Shown: in pieces, positions 9,641 through 19,227 of the stretch | Layout: each line of letters opens with the position of its first letter | How positions within the stretch are numbered: position 1 is the stretch's first letter | From: an uncultured Roseateles sp. | GTDB taxonomy: Bacteria; Pseudomonadota; Gammaproteobacteria; Burkholderiales; Burkholderiaceae_C | Assembly (NCBI RefSeq): GCF_945956965.1 | Contig: NZ_CAMFJS010000016.1 | Coordinates: 1-64,000 of the forward strand | Reading direction: 5' to 3' | DNA length: 64,000 nt | Notes under the pieces: model-generated | The model's input: the letters and a program-made list of their open reading frames with translations, nothing else | Told to the model about the DNA's origin: nothing | Database searches by the model: none | Program-made: the position numbers and the translations under genes

Positions 9641-10294
9641 ATGTTGAAACTTCTCAAGCGCTATTGGACGGTGATCTGTAGGCCCAGCGTCTACTTCAGC
9701 CTGGGTTTCTTGACCATCGGCGGCTTTATTGGTGGCGTGCTCTTCTGGGGTGCATTCAACACCGCCATGGAGCTGACCAACACCGAGAAGTTCTGCACCG
9801 GCTGCCATGAGATGCGCGAGAACGTCTTTGCGGAGCTCAAGAGCACCATTCACTACACCAACCGCTCCGGCGTCCGTGCGGTGTGTTCGAACTGCCATGT
9901 GCCGCACGACTGGACGGACAAGATCGCCCGCAAGATGCAGGCGTCCAAGGAGGTGTGGGGCAAGGTGTTTGGCACCATCGACACGCCTGAAAAGTTTCAA
10001 GACAAACGCCTGGAATTGGCGCGCCACGAATGGGCTCGCTTCAAGGCCAATGATTCGCTGGAGTGCAGAAACTGCCATAACTACGACTCCATGGACTTCA
10101 CGCGCCAAAGCGTGCGCGCCCAGACCATGCACTCCACTTATCTGGCCAGCAAGGAAAAGACGTGCATTGACTGCCACAAAGGCATTGCGCACCGCCTGCC
10201 GCACATCCCGCCGGGCGAGACCGCTTTGGACAGTCCCGGCCAAGCCGTGCCTCGCGGTGACGAGGGGGCCCGGGTGGATCCCGCCAAGCCCTGA
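9641..10294 (+). CDS. napC: Membrane-anchored tetraheme quinol dehydrogenase NapC
   Basis: NapC of the NapC/NirT family oxidises quinol at the outer face of the inner membrane and hands electrons to NapAB. The 217-residue protein has one N-terminal membrane helix (about residues 18-40) that also anchors it. Four heme motifs follow: CTGCH (from Cys52), CSNCH, CRNCH and CIDCH. Family features such as the Met after the first motif (CHEM) and [18 protein letters not shown] are present. A Pro/Gly-rich tail ends the protein. It is the last gene of the operon; no terminator with a U-tract was recognised directly after it. Confidence 0.96.
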   Translation: MLKLLKRYWTVICRPSVYFSLGFLTIGGFIGGVLFWGAFNTAMELTNTEKFCTGCHEMRENVFAELKSTIHYTNRSGVRAVCSNCHVPHDWTDKIARKMQASKEVWGKVFGTIDTPEKFQDKRLELARHEWARFKANDSLECRNCHNYDSMDFTRQSVRAQTMHSTYLASKEKTCIDCHKGIAHRLPHIPPGETALDSPGQAVPRGDEGARVDPAKP

Positions 10295-10960
10295 CGTGAT
10301 TGCTTGAGCGGATGTGCTGGGCGCAAAACCCGCCCGTCCTGTCGTCGTGCTGCCGCGGGTGACGCTTTGATCTTGACCCGACGAGGGCTTGAGTTCTGGC
10401 GCAAGCTTTGTTGTGTGGGCCGATTAGGCGTGGTGTTGATTCAATGCCGTCAGGTCGGTGCCGCCAGCTCCTTGGATGGCTTGCGCGTGTCTTTGCGTCG
10501 CCATGCCGATTCAATCGAAGCGGCCCGATGAGCGTTCGCTGTATGTCACGACCAGGCTTCAATTCTCAATAACTATCGCAACACTTCTGCCACATCCGCG
10601 CGCAGCAAACGAGGCAAACTGGTTTTGGCAGAGCGCCATGGGGGTGTCAGCTCCATCTGATCCCGGCATGGCAAGCCCAAGGCCAAGCATTGCCACGCGA
10701 GGCCTTTGAATCATGCGTGCGTCCTTGGCCTTCTGTCGGCTCTACTGCCGGCCCTACATCCGGTTCAGCTTGGCGCCCAAGCTATCGACAAGGTGCCAAG
10801 GCGCCCAGCGATTGGGTCTGTTCCGTATGGACCCGCATTCGCCGACATCAAGCGCGGCAGCCAGTTCCCCCGGGGACTGCACACGAGCATCAAAAAAGCC
10901 ACTGATGCGCCCATTGCAAAGCCAGGCAAAAAAAACCTAGGCTGTTCAACTGGAGAGTTC
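10295..10960. other. 666-bp intergenic region before gltS
   Basis: Several short frames are open here but none shows a recognisable protein or a convincing ribosome site. The frame of the following symporter gene is open upstream to 10706, yet that extra stretch does not resemble the GltS N-terminus. No promoter of good quality, riboswitch or repeat was recognised. Confidence 0.55.
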
Positions 10961-12172
10961 ATGAGCACGAATCTTGTCGCTATCGGCAGTTATGGCACTT
11001 TGGTCGCTGCGTCCCTGGTCTTGTTATTTGGGCGCTTTCTGGTGGAAAGAACGGCGCCGCTGAAGGCGTTCACCATCCCTGAGCCGGTTGCCGGCGGTTT
11101 GGTTGTGGCTTTGCTGATGCTGATGGTCCAGCAACTCACAGGCCTGAGCGTCAAGTTTGATACCAGCATACAAACGCCTTTGATGCTCGCCTTCTTCGCC
11201 ACCATCGGGCTCTCCGCCAATTTGTCCAGCCTGCGGGCCGGCGGCAGCGTCATCATGAAGTTTCTTGTGGTGGTGCTGGGTCTCTTGCTGATGCAGAACA
11301 TGATTGGCACCAGCCTGGCCAAGCTGCTTGGGCTGGACGGCCATCTCGGCCTCTTGGCGGGCTCGATTTCACTCTCAGGGGGGCACGGCACGGGGGCGGC
11401 CTGGAGCAAGGTTTTTAGTGAACAGTTCGGGATTGCGGGCGCCACCGAGCTCGCCATGGCCTGTGCCACTTTCGGTCTGGTGCTGGGTGGCTTGATTGGC
11501 GGCCCGGTCGCCAAGATTTTGCTCAAGCAGGTGACGCCTCCCGGCGCGCAACACAATCAGGATCGCGCTCCCGGTATGTTTGAAGAGCCGCAGGCGACGC
11601 GCCTGATTACGGTGAACTCATTCATCGAATCCCTGGCACTGATCGTTTTGAGTATGGCCGGCGGCAATATCCTTGCTGAAGCCTTGCAGGGCACCCCGTT
11701 TGAGTTGCCCACTTTTGTTTGCGTTCTGTTCAATGGCGTCTTGCTGCGCAACATCTTGTCCGGCCTGGGTTGGTACGAAGTGTTTGACCGTGAAATTTCG
11801 GTCTTGGGCAATGTGAGCCTGGCGCTGTTCTTGGCCATGGCCTTGATGAGTTTGCGCCTGTGGGAATTGGCCAATTTGGCCCTGCCCATGTTGCTGATTC
11901 TTTTGGTGCAAGCAGGCGCCATGGCGGCCTATGCCATCTTCGTGACTTTCCGCGTGATGGGTAAGAACTACGACGCCGTCGTGCTGGCCGCCGGCCACTG
12001 TGGCTTTGGTCTGGGTGCCACGCCCACTGCGATTGCCAATATGCAGGCGGTCACCCATCGCTTTGGCCCATCTCATCTCGCCTTCATCGTCGTGCCCATG
12101 GTTGGCGCCTTCTTCATCGATATCGCCAATGCCATCGTCATCAAGCTGTTCATGGCGCTGCCCATCTTCTGA
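10961..12172 (+). CDS. gltS: Sodium/glutamate symporter GltS
   Basis: This 403-residue inner-membrane protein imports glutamate with sodium. The length matches the family (about 400). The duplicated architecture is visible: each half carries membrane helices and a Gly/Ser-rich re-entrant loop, for example the segment around SGGHGTGAAWSKVF in the first half and CGFGLGATPTAIANMQ in the second. The ATG at 10961 gives the usual GltS opening (STNLVAIGSYGTLVAASLVL), with GGAGAG at 10952-10957. It is monocistronic, between nap and gph. It may supply glutamate as a nitrogen or carbon source; regulation is not visible. Confidence 0.95.
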   Translation: MSTNLVAIGSYGTLVAASLVLLFGRFLVERTAPLKAFTIPEPVAGGLVVALLMLMVQQLTGLSVKFDTSIQTPLMLAFFATIGLSANLSSLRAGGSVIMKFLVVVLGLLLMQNMIGTSLAKLLGLDGHLGLLAGSISLSGGHGTGAAWSKVFSEQFGIAGATELAMACATFGLVLGGLIGGPVAKILLKQVTPPGAQHNQDRAPGMFEEPQATRLITVNSFIESLALIVLSMAGGNILAEALQGTPFELPTFVCVLFNGVLLRNILSGLGWYEVFDREISVLGNVSLALFLAMALMSLRLWELANLALPMLLILLVQAGAMAAYAIFVTFRVMGKNYDAVVLAAGHCGFGLGATPTAIANMQAVTHRFGPSHLAFIVVPMVGAFFIDIANAIVIKLFMALPIF

Positions 12173-12315
12173 GTGTGGGCAGGTGCTTCGCGTCAGGCGC
12201 GGGTGGCAGCCCTTCAGCGGTCGATGGGTATGAGCAGCGTTCCGCAAACGCTGCCCTCCCAGCAGCTAGGATTCGGGCTCAGTACTTTTTAGACGCCATT
12301 GAGCCATTCCTGCCC

Positions 12316-12975
12316 ATGCCCAACGCCCTCATCTTCGACCTCGACGGAACCTTGATCGACACCTTGGGCGATTTTTGCGAAGTGCTGAATCGGGTCTTGG
12401 CTGAGCTGGCCTTACCGGCAGTGACGCGCGACTTTGTCGAATTGACTGTCGGGCAGGGCAGCGAACATTTGATCCGCAGCACATTGGCGCATGTCGGCGG
12501 CGATGCGGCCTTGTATGAGTGTGCCTGGGCCGCCTACCAGGCGCACTACGAGGCCATCAATGGCGAGTTCTCGGCCATCTTTCCTGGTGTGCTGGAAGGC
12601 TTGGAAAAAGCCAAGCGGCTTGGCTTGCCCTTGGCCTGCGTGACCAACAAGCCGGCGGCATTCGCCAAAGAATTGCTGCACCGCAAAGGCTTGCTGGGCT
12701 ATTTCGATCAGGTCTTTGGCGGCGACAGCTTCGCGCGCAAAAAGCCCGATCCCATGCCTTTGCTCAAGACCTGTGAGGCCATGGGCACGCAGGCCGGCGA
12801 GACTTGGATGATTGGTGACTCCAGCAACGATGCCAAGGCGGCATCGGCTGCGGGCTGCCCCGTGGTTTTAGTCAGTTATGGCTACAACCACGGTGAGCCC
12901 ATTCGCGCAGTGCCGGCCCTGCAGCATGTGGACCGGCTGGATCACATCAATTACGACCCCGCGCCTCGCGCTTGA
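12316..12975 (+). CDS. gph: Phosphoglycolate phosphatase, HAD superfamily
   Basis: This enzyme hydrolyses 2-phosphoglycolate to glycolate. The 219-residue protein has HAD motif I (FDLDGTLIDT), with the nucleophile Asp and the acid/base Asp two residues later. Motif II Thr lies in ACVTNKPAAF, the motif III Lys lies in ARKKPDP, and the motif IV acidic pair lies in MIGDSSND. The helical cap between motifs I and II is typical of Gph. The ATG at 12316 directly precedes motif I. Gph is commonly encoded next to trpE in Burkholderiales, which fits. The 3' end overlaps the convergent chalcone-isomerase-like gene by 29 bases. Confidence 0.92.
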   Translation: MPNALIFDLDGTLIDTLGDFCEVLNRVLAELALPAVTRDFVELTVGQGSEHLIRSTLAHVGGDAALYECAWAAYQAHYEAINGEFSAIFPGVLEGLEKAKRLGLPLACVTNKPAAFAKELLHRKGLLGYFDQVFGGDSFARKKPDPMPLLKTCEAMGTQAGETWMIGDSSNDAKAASAAGCPVVLVSYGYNHGEPIRAVPALQHVDRLDHINYDPAPRA

Positions 12976-13555
12976 TGCCCATCAGCGCTTCTTTGAGCGC
13001 CTGATCAGCGGGCGACTTGCCCAACCAGATGCGCAAGAAGGCCGAGTAGAACTCGGGCTCGCGAATCGGCGCACCTTGCACCTTGCCGTTGAGTTGAATC
13101 ACCGAGCCAGTGCCGGGGATGTAGTCGACCGAGAAGTGCTCGCCCACTGCCAGCCCTTTGCGGCTGGAAAAGATCTCGCCCACGCGCAGCACGCCGTTGA
13201 TGGCTTTGCCGAACTCTTCGCGGGTGGCGTTTTGTTCCATGCCCTTGGTGAACAAGCGGCCCAGTTCGGCGGCATCCACTTCGCGCAACATGGTCAGATG
13301 CAGGCGTTTGGGGACGTTGCTGCTCAGCGCTACTTCAATGTCATCGGTCTTTTTGCCCAGGTAGAGCCCCGCGGTATAGACCTTGAAGACGGCCTTGTAA
13401 CGCACGCCCGCACCATTGAGTTCGATCATATTGCCGTTGACGTTGACGGGACTCTCGTACTTCACCCCGGCCACCTCCACTGTTTCGGCGCTCAGGGCCG
13501 GGCTAGTCAAAGGAAGCAGCAGGCCCATGGCCGCGGCAATCAAGAAAACACGCAT
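12947..13555 (-). CDS. Exported chalcone-isomerase-like protein
   Basis: This 202-residue protein carries a signal peptide (MRVFLIAAAMGLLLPLTSPALSA). It has the chalcone isomerase-like fold pattern of bacterial exported homologues (PF16036 type): VAGVKYESPVNVNG, then GAGVRYKAVFKVYTAGLYLG, then SSNVPKRLHLTMLREVDA. The bacterial members have no proven enzyme activity and probably bind fatty acids or other small hydrophobic ligands in the periplasm. It stands alone on the minus strand, convergent with gph. The residues near the C-terminus (EFYSAFLRIWLGKSPAD) are also conserved in this family. Confidence 0.88.
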   Translation of the reverse strand: MRVFLIAAAMGLLLPLTSPALSAETVEVAGVKYESPVNVNGNMIELNGAGVRYKAVFKVYTAGLYLGKKTDDIEVALSSNVPKRLHLTMLREVDAAELGRLFTKGMEQNATREEFGKAINGVLRVGEIFSSRKGLAVGEHFSVDYIPGTGSVIQLNGKVQGAPIREPEFYSAFLRIWLGKSPADQALKEALMGIKREARGRN

Positions 13556-13964
13556 GCTTTATCTCCTAGTCTAGTTATGGCTGTGGTCCGGGTGATGTGA
13601 TGCACAGCTTGGGCTTCTCTGCTTGCCCAGCTGCGCAGTATCTGCCAGCGAAGCGCGGCATCTTTCATCAAATGCCGCGATTGCGAGGCCCACTGCGTTA
13701 CATATTTCACCAATCACGAGGCCTGATGCGCGGGAAATTGGCCTGTACCGCTTACTGCGGCGAGCAAGTGGCTCCGGCGCTGTGAAGCGCTGCCATGCCC
13801 AGATTTTCGCACTCGGGCTTGCTTCAGGCGGCTGTTGCGGCGCCTGGCACGCCCGTGCTTGGGTTGAGAAACGGGCCGCTTCAGATGGGCGCTAGGCCCG
13901 CAAGCAATCGAAATCGCCCGCGTGACGGCAGCATCTTTGCTGTCATCGGCGCGGCAGCTCGCGC
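13556..13964. other. Intergenic region before the trp leader
   Basis: About 410 bases between the divergent chalcone-isomerase-like gene and the trpE leader. No gene, tRNA or repeat was recognised. The 3' end contains the extended -10 promoter listed separately. Confidence 0.55.
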
Positions 13965-13973
13965 TGCTACACT
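13965..13973 (+). promoter_or_regulatory. Extended -10 promoter for the trp leader/trpE transcript
   Basis: TGCTACACT is an extended -10 element (TGn plus a TACACT hexamer). No good -35 hexamer is seen at 16-18 bases upstream, which is typical for extended -10 promoters. Transcription would start about position 13980, exactly at the ATG of the leader ORF, so the leader would be translated from a leaderless mRNA. Confidence 0.45.
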
Positions 13974-13979
13974 GGGCTC

Positions 13980-14066
13980 ATGTTCATCACGCGCAAGCAC
14001 ATCAAAGGGTCGCATGACCGGGGAGCCTGGCCCTGGCGTCGTCGCTCGCACGTCTTCAATCGCTGA
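13980..14066 (+). CDS. trpL: Putative trp operon leader peptide (28 aa, Trp-Pro-Trp)
   Basis: This short frame of 28 codons starts with ATG at 13980 and ends with TGA at 14064-14066, 199 bases before trpE. The peptide begins MFITRKHIKG and contains AWPWRRR, so Trp codons stand at positions 17 and 19 around a proline. Two near-adjacent codons for a rare amino acid in a short frame before trpE are the signature of a tryptophan attenuator. The Trp codons overlap an RNA segment that can pair with downstream RNA (see the 14029-14168 entry). There is no ribosome site; the frame would begin at the 5' end of the transcript. The call is an inference from sequence; conservation has not been checked. 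Confidence 0.6.
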   Translation: MFITRKHIKGSHDRGAWPWRRRSHVFNR

Positions 14067-14168
14067 AGCCGCTTGATGCTGCATGACCGGTTGCCTCTCA
14101 CTCCAATGAGTGACGCGGCCGGCGCGAAACCTGACCTGAGCCCATGCTGGCACACCGGTCGGTCGCGT
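14029..14168 (+). promoter_or_regulatory. Candidate tryptophan attenuator RNA with alternative pairings
   Basis: Segment A (GGCC 14029-14032 and GCGTC 14036-14040, over the leader Trp codons) can pair with segment B (GACGCGGCC, 14112-14120) through 9 base pairs and a 3-base bulge. Segment B, extended to 14113-14123 (ACGCGGCCGGC), can instead pair with segment C (GTCGGTCGCGT, 14158-14168) through 11 pairs, two of them G-U. The two structures exclude each other. A ribosome stalled on the Trp codons would cover A and allow B-C. No U-tract follows segment C, so the output may be translational or rho-dependent rather than an intrinsic terminator. Confidence 0.5.
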
Positions 14169-14242
14169 GAAAAATTCGCTGTCAGCCAAGCGCCCTGAAT
14201 CCAGCGGCGCGCCCCAACACCTGCTTTGCCGGGCCGCCGTCT

Positions 14243-14258
14243 CCCTTCCTTCAAAGGG
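14243..14258 (+). promoter_or_regulatory. Small hairpin overlapping the trpE ribosome-binding site
   Basis: CCCTT (14243-14247) can pair with AAGGG (14254-14258). The AAGGG arm is also the ribosome-binding site of trpE, 7 bases before its ATG, so the hairpin could limit trpE translation. The stem is short (5 bp) and may be fortuitous. Confidence 0.35.
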
Positions 14259-14265
14259 TTTCGTG

Positions 14266-15753
14266 ATGACTGAACTTGAATTCAAAAGCCTGGCCACCCA
14301 AGGCTTTAACCGCATTCCGCTGATCAGCGAAGCTTTTGCTGACCTGGAAACCCCACTCTCGCTCTACCTCAAGTTGTGCGCCAGTGGCGCGGGCGGCGGC
14401 AAGAACAGCTTTTTGCTGGAGTCGGTGGTGGGCGGCGAGCGCTTCGGCCGCTATTCCTTCATCGGCCTGCCGGCCCGCACGGTACTCAAGAGCCACGGCC
14501 GCATCACCGAGGTCACAACCGATGGCCAGCTGACCGAGCGCCATGAGGGCGACCCGCTAGCCTTCATCGAGGCCTATCAAAAGCGCTTCAAAGTGGCGCT
14601 GCGCCCCGGCATGCCGCGGTTCTGTGGTGGCCTGGCCGGTTACTTTGGCTATGACGCGGTGCGCTATATCGAGCCCAAGCTGGCCAAGACGGAAAAGCCC
14701 GGCGGGCTCAATACCCCCGATGTGATGCTCTTGCAATGCGAAGAGCTGGCCGTCATCGACAACCTGTCGGGCCGGCTCTACCTGATCGTCTACGCCGACC
14801 CGGCCCAGCCCGAAAGCTATTTCCGCGCCCAAAAGCGCCTGACCGCCCTGCGTGACCAGCTGACCTATAGCGTCAGCGCGCCGCAGGTCAAACGCGTGCA
14901 GTCGCATCCCGTCGAGCGCGAATTTGCCAAGGCCGACTATCTGGCCGGCGTGCTCAAGGCCAAGGAATACATCGCCTCGGGCGATGCGATGCAAATCGTC
15001 TTCGGCCAGCGCTTGCGCAAGCGCTACACCGAGTCACCGCTGAGCCTGTACCGGGCGCTGCGTTCGCTCAACCCCAGCCCCTATATGTACTTCTACGACA
15101 TGGGGGACTTCCAAATCGTCGGCGCCTCGCCGGAGATTTTGGTGCGCCAAGAAGCAGGTGTGGCCGGGCAGCAGACGGTGACGATACGCCCGCTGGCGGG
15201 CACCCGCCCGCGCGGCGCCACCACCGAGCTGGACCATGCTTTGGAAGCCGAACTCAAGGCCGACCCCAAGGAGCGCGCCGAACACCTGATGCTGATCGAC
15301 CTGGCCCGCAACGACCTGGGCCGCATCAGCGAGACCGGCTCGGTCAAGGTGACCGATGCTTTTGCGGTGGAGCGTTACTCGCATGTCATGCACATCGTCT
15401 CCAATGTGGAGGGGCAGCTGCGCCAGGGCCTGAGCAGCATGGACGTCTTCCGCGCTACGTTCCCGGCGGGCACCCTGAGCGGCGCCCCCAAGATCCGCGC
15501 GATGGAAATCATTGACGAGTTGGAACCCGTCAAGCGTGGCATTTACGGCGGTGCCTGCGGCTACCTGAGCTTTGCCGGCGATATGGATCTGGCCATCGCC
15601 ATCCGCACAGGCATCGTGCAAGACCAGACCCTGTATGTGCAGGCCGCGGCCGGCGTGGTGGCCGATTCGGTGCCGGAGCTGGAATGGGCCGAGACCGAGC
15701 ACAAGGCCAGGGCCTTGATTCGCGCAGCTGAGTTGGTGGAAGAGGGGTTTTGA
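14266..15753 (+). CDS. trpE: Anthranilate synthase component I
   Basis: TrpE converts chorismate to anthranilate using ammonia delivered by TrpG, the first committed step of tryptophan synthesis. The 495-residue product has the N-terminal regulatory domain with the LLES tryptophan-binding motif (residues 50-53), so feedback inhibition is expected. The C-terminal chorismate-binding domain includes [30 protein letters not shown] and the segment [18 protein letters not shown]. The ATG at 14266 is preferred over a GTG at 14167 because [10 protein letters not shown] is the usual N-terminus and AAGGG precedes it. The gene ends one base before trpG. Confidence 0.97.
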   Translation: MTELEFKSLATQGFNRIPLISEAFADLETPLSLYLKLCASGAGGGKNSFLLESVVGGERFGRYSFIGLPARTVLKSHGRITEVTTDGQLTERHEGDPLAFIEAYQKRFKVALRPGMPRFCGGLAGYFGYDAVRYIEPKLAKTEKPGGLNTPDVMLLQCEELAVIDNLSGRLYLIVYADPAQPESYFRAQKRLTALRDQLTYSVSAPQVKRVQSHPVEREFAKADYLAGVLKAKEYIASGDAMQIVFGQRLRKRYTESPLSLYRALRSLNPSPYMYFYDMGDFQIVGASPEILVRQEAGVAGQQTVTIRPLAGTRPRGATTELDHALEAELKADPKERAEHLMLIDLARNDLGRISETGSVKVTDAFAVERYSHVMHIVSNVEGQLRQGLSSMDVFRATFPAGTLSGAPKIRAMEIIDELEPVKRGIYGGACGYLSFAGDMDLAIAIRTGIVQDQTLYVQAAAGVVADSVPELEWAETEHKARALIRAAELVEEGF

Positions 15754-15754
15754 T

Positions 15755-16339
15755 ATGTTGTTGATGATCGATAACTACGACAGTTTCACCTTCAATCTGG
15801 TGCAGTACTTTGGTGAACTGGGCGCCGAGGTCAAGGTGGTTCGCAACGATGAAATCAGCCTGAGCGAGATCGCGGCGCTCAAGCCCGATCATTTGGTGCT
15901 CTCGCCCGGCCCTTGCTCGCCTGCCGAGGCTGGCATCTGCGTGCCGGCGATCCAGCACTTCATGGGCAAGCTGCCCATCCTGGGCGTTTGTCTGGGGCAC
16001 CAAAGCATGGGGGCGGCGCTGGGCGGCAAGATCGTGCGCGCCAAGACCCAGATGCATGGCAAAGCCAGCACCATCAGCACCGACCAGAAAGGCGTGTTCA
16101 AAGGCCTGCCGCGCGAGTTCAGCGTGATCCGCTATCACTCCCTGGTGATCGAGGAGGCCAGCATGCCGGCCGAGTTCGAAATCAGCGCCCGCAGCGAAGA
16201 CGGCGAGATCATGGGCGTGCGCCACCGCGCGCTGGCCGGCACCGCGGCGCCGATGGAGGGCGTGCAATTCCACCCCGAGTCCATACTCTCGGAGCATGGC
16301 CATGCGATGCTGAAGAACTTCCTCAATCTGGCCCTCTGA
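15755..16339 (+). CDS. trpG: Anthranilate synthase component II (glutamine amidotransferase)
   Basis: TrpG is a class I glutamine amidotransferase that releases ammonia for TrpE. The 194-residue protein has the oxyanion segment SPGPCSP, the nucleophile Cys79 in GVCLGHQ, and the His173/Glu175 pair in FHPES. The opening [18 protein letters not shown] is characteristic. In related bacteria the same protein can also serve 4-amino-4-deoxychorismate synthase. It is translated directly after trpE with one base between the genes. Confidence 0.97.
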   Translation: MLLMIDNYDSFTFNLVQYFGELGAEVKVVRNDEISLSEIAALKPDHLVLSPGPCSPAEAGICVPAIQHFMGKLPILGVCLGHQSMGAALGGKIVRAKTQMHGKASTISTDQKGVFKGLPREFSVIRYHSLVIEEASMPAEFEISARSEDGEIMGVRHRALAGTAAPMEGVQFHPESILSEHGHAMLKNFLNLAL

Positions 16340-16352
16340 TCGGCTGACGCTC

Positions 16353-17435
16353 ATGAAAATTGTTGACCTCCGCAGCGATACCGTCACCCGACCCACGGCC
16401 GCCATGCGCGAGGCCATAGCGCGCGCCGAGGTGGGCGACGATGTGTTCGGCGATGACCCCACGGTGCTGGCCCTGCAGCAGCGCGTGGCCGAGCTCACCG
16501 GCATGGAGGCCGCGCTCTTCATGGCCTCGGGCACGCAAAGCAATTTGTGTGGCCTGCTGGCGCATTGCCAGCGCGGTGATGAATACATCGTCGGCCAGCT
16601 GGCTCACACCTACCGTTACGAAGGTGGTGGCGCTGCCGTGCTGGGCAGCATCCAGCCGCAACCACTGACGCAGGACGCGCAAGGGCGCATGGCCTTGGCC
16701 GATATTGCCGCCGCCATCAAGCCCGACGATCCGCACTTCGCGCGCAGCAAGCTGCTGTGCCTGGAAAACACCTGGAACGGCCAGCCCATGGCGCACAGCT
16801 ATCTGGCCGAGGCCACGGCCCTGGCGCGCCAGCATGGCCTGGCTTGCCATCTGGATGGCGCGCGGGTCTTCAATGCAGCAGCCTTTGATGCCGGGCCGGG
16901 CGGCGATGTGTTCGCCGCGCTGCGCCGCATCACCGCGCATTTCGACAGCGTCTCGGTCTGCTTCAGCAAGGGCTTGGGCGCGCCGGTGGGCTCGATTTTG
17001 TGCGGCTCGCGCGAGCTGATCGGGCGCGCGCATCGCATCCGAAAAATGGTGGGCGGTGGCCTGCGCCAGGTGGGCTTGCTGGCCGCGGCCGCCAACCATG
17101 CCTTGGACCATCATGTGCAGCGCCTGCATGAGGACCACGCCCTGGCCGCGCATTTGGCCGCGGGCCTGGGCGGCATCCCGGGCCTGAGCGTGCGCTCGGC
17201 CGCCACCAATATCGTTTTTGTCGATGTGGCCGATGGCCGCGGTGCCGCCTTGCTGGCGCATTTGAAGTCGCGCGGCATCTGGGCCACCGGCCTGATCGGC
17301 CTGCGCTTTGTGACCCATCTGGATGTGGACAGCGCCGGTGTCGAGCGCACGCTGGCAGCGGTGCGCGAGTTCTTCTCGGCCGATGCCGGCCCGCACGACC
17401 TGACCCTGGCTGACTCGACGGCCGGACCCTATTGA
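16353..17435 (+). CDS. ltaE: Low-specificity L-threonine aldolase
   Basis: This PLP enzyme cleaves L-threonine or L-allo-threonine to glycine and acetaldehyde. The 360-residue protein begins [15 protein letters not shown], typical of the family. It contains [11 protein letters not shown], the active-site His region ([12 protein letters not shown]), the Asp that holds the PLP ring ([12 protein letters not shown]), and the Schiff-base Lys in [14 protein letters not shown]. The gene lies between trpG and trpD with gaps of 13 and 17 bases and appears co-transcribed. Aldolase activity has no known step in tryptophan synthesis, so its place is a local peculiarity. Confidence 0.93.
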   Translation: MKIVDLRSDTVTRPTAAMREAIARAEVGDDVFGDDPTVLALQQRVAELTGMEAALFMASGTQSNLCGLLAHCQRGDEYIVGQLAHTYRYEGGGAAVLGSIQPQPLTQDAQGRMALADIAAAIKPDDPHFARSKLLCLENTWNGQPMAHSYLAEATALARQHGLACHLDGARVFNAAAFDAGPGGDVFAALRRITAHFDSVSVCFSKGLGAPVGSILCGSRELIGRAHRIRKMVGGGLRQVGLLAAAANHALDHHVQRLHEDHALAAHLAAGLGGIPGLSVRSAATNIVFVDVADGRGAALLAHLKSRGIWATGLIGLRFVTHLDVDSAGVERTLAAVREFFSADAGPHDLTLADSTAGPY

Positions 17436-17452
17436 CTGTGAGAGACAAGATC

Positions 17453-18493
17453 ATGCCTATCAGCAATGCCGAAGCCCTGACCCGCGTCATCGAACACCGC
17501 GAGATCTTTCACGACGAAATGCTGGCGCTGATGCGTCGCATCATGGCCGGTGAAATGTCGCCCGTGATGGCCGCCGCCATCCTGGTCGGTCTGCGGGTCA
17601 AGAAGGAAACCATCGGTGAGATCGCCGCTGCCGCCGAGGTGATGCGCGAGCTCAGCAACAAGGTCCCGCTGGATCCGGCCGCCCACCCGCATCTGGTCGA
17701 TGTGGTGGGCACCGGCGGTGATGGCGCGCACACCTTCAATATCTCTACCTGCTCGATGTTTGTGGCGGCTGCGGCCGGCGCGCAAGTGGCCAAGCATGGC
17801 AATCGCAGCGTCAGCAGCAAGACCGGCAGCGCCGATGTGCTGGAGGCGCTGGGCGCCAACATCATGCTCACGCCCGATCAGGTGGCGCAAAGCGTGCACG
17901 ACACCGGCATCGGCTTCATGTTCGCGCCCAACCACCACCCGGCGATGAAAAACATCGCCCCGGTGCGCAAGGAGCTGGGCGTGCGCACCATCTTCAACAT
18001 TCTGGGTCCGCTGACCAATCCGGCCGGCGCGCCGAACATCTTGATGGGCGTGTTCCACCCCGACTTGGTGGGTATTCAGGTGCGTGTGATGCAGCGCCTG
18101 GGCGCCGAGCATGCGGTGGTGGTTTACGGCAAGGACGGCATGGATGAAATCTCCCTGGGCGCCGCCACCTTGGTGGGTGAGCTCAAGGACGGCGCCGTGC
18201 GCGAATACGAAATCCACCCCGAGGACTTTGGCCTGGCCATGGTGTCCAACCGCACGCTGCGGGTGGCCGGGCCGGAAGAGTCGCGCGTGATGCTGCTCGG
18301 TGCGCTCGACAACCAGGCCGGCGCCGCGCGCGACATCGTGCTGCTGAATGCTGGCGCTACCCTTTACGCCGCCAATGTGGCGGACTCGATTGCCGACGGC
18401 ATTGCCCGTGCCCGCGCCGCCATTGCCAGCGGCGCAGCGCGCGCCAAGCTCGATCAGTTTGTGGCTGCGACGCAGCGCTTGGGCGCGGCTTGA
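17453..18493 (+). CDS. trpD: Anthranilate phosphoribosyltransferase
   Basis: TrpD joins anthranilate to PRPP, giving phosphoribosyl-anthranilate. The 346-residue protein contains the PRPP-binding loop [14 protein letters not shown], the [20 protein letters not shown] segment, and the anthranilate-binding [17 protein letters not shown] region. The ATG at 17453 matches the usual [19 protein letters not shown] opening; a TTG at 17432 is less likely. A weak GAGAG at 17440-17444 is the only ribosome site. It lies behind ltaE and before a DUF4124 gene. Confidence 0.96.
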   Translation: MPISNAEALTRVIEHREIFHDEMLALMRRIMAGEMSPVMAAAILVGLRVKKETIGEIAAAAEVMRELSNKVPLDPAAHPHLVDVVGTGGDGAHTFNISTCSMFVAAAAGAQVAKHGNRSVSSKTGSADVLEALGANIMLTPDQVAQSVHDTGIGFMFAPNHHPAMKNIAPVRKELGVRTIFNILGPLTNPAGAPNILMGVFHPDLVGIQVRVMQRLGAEHAVVVYGKDGMDEISLGAATLVGELKDGAVREYEIHPEDFGLAMVSNRTLRVAGPEESRVMLLGALDNQAGAARDIVLLNAGATLYAANVADSIADGIARARAAIASGAARAKLDQFVAATQRLGAA

Positions 18494-18551
18494 TGCCATG
18501 CGGCGCCTGATGCCAGCCTTGCAGCAAGCCAAGCCGGTGAGGGCGCTCGTG

Positions 18552-19172
18552 ATGGCTTGTCCTCATCAGCGCCAATGGGTCAAGCTGGTGGCGCTGGCCT
18601 GTGGCGCTCTGCTGCTCAGCACCGGCGTGCAAGCGCAGTACAAATGCAAATCCGCCGACGGCGCCGTGACCTTTCAGCAGACGCCTTGTGCGGCCAGTGA
18701 GCAGCAAGAGCGCCTGCGCCATGCGGCGGGCTCAGCGTCCGAGCCGGCCTCGGCGCAAGCCAAGGACGGCCAGTCCGCGCAAGCGAAGGTGGCGGAGTTG
18801 GAGCGGCGCCTGCGCATCCGCGAAGCCATCAATATGGGCCGGCCCATGGTGGGCATGACGCAAGACGAGCTGAGTCAGGCGATTGGCAGCCCGGACCGGA
18901 CCAATACGGGCCAGTACGGCGGCAGCCAGCAAGATCAGTTGATCTACTTCCGCAATGGCCGTACGGTTTATGTCTACACCCGCGATGGTGTGGTGACCGC
19001 GATTCAAGACCAGGACGGTGGCAAGGGCGCTGCTGTGCCGCCCAAGCCTTGCCCCTCGGCACGCGAGATTCGCGATATCGAAATGGACATCAGCAAAATC
19101 GCCAACCGAGACAATCCGCAGCTGCAGGCGGAACTGCACAAGCGCCTGCACGATGCCAAGGCTTGCCGCTAG
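18552..19172 (+). CDS. Exported DUF4124-domain protein
   Basis: This 206-residue protein has a signal peptide (basic start, hydrophobic [15 protein letters not shown]). The DUF4124 module follows at once: [18 protein letters not shown] with its paired cysteines. The middle is a coiled, Ala/Gln/Glu-rich stretch. After it comes a segment [18 protein letters not shown] with the shape of an SmpA/OmlA-like repeat. The ATG at 18552 is chosen for the signal peptide and the GGTGAGGG ribosome site. The function of DUF4124 proteins is unknown; they act outside the cytoplasm. Its place between trpD and trpC looks like an insertion into the trp cluster. Confidence 0.75.
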   Translation: MACPHQRQWVKLVALACGALLLSTGVQAQYKCKSADGAVTFQQTPCAASEQQERLRHAAGSASEPASAQAKDGQSAQAKVAELERRLRIREAINMGRPMVGMTQDELSQAIGSPDRTNTGQYGGSQQDQLIYFRNGRTVYVYTRDGVVTAIQDQDGGKGAAVPPKPCPSAREIRDIEMDISKIANRDNPQLQAELHKRLHDAKACR

Positions 19173-19227
19173 GCTGGCGCGAATGCAGCGCGTTTCAATT
19201 TACGACCCGTCAACCGAATCAATCATC

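Noticed and set aside
10706-10960. Longer gltS start at 10706
   Set aside because: The added 85 residues show no membrane helix or resemblance to GltS, and the ATG at 10961 gives the normal length of about 400 residues.
10295-10960. Small genes in the napC-gltS gap
   Set aside because: The open frames overlap each other in several phases, lack ribosome sites and encode Arg/Cys-rich translations typical of non-coding GC-rich DNA.
14113-14168. Intrinsic terminator before trpE
   Set aside because: The stem is strong but it is followed by GAAAAA, not a T-run, so it was recorded as a regulatory stem and not as a terminator.
14167-14265. GTG start giving trpE 33 extra residues
   Set aside because: The extra stretch does not resemble TrpE, overlaps the proposed attenuator stem, and a ribosome site lies just before ATG 14266.
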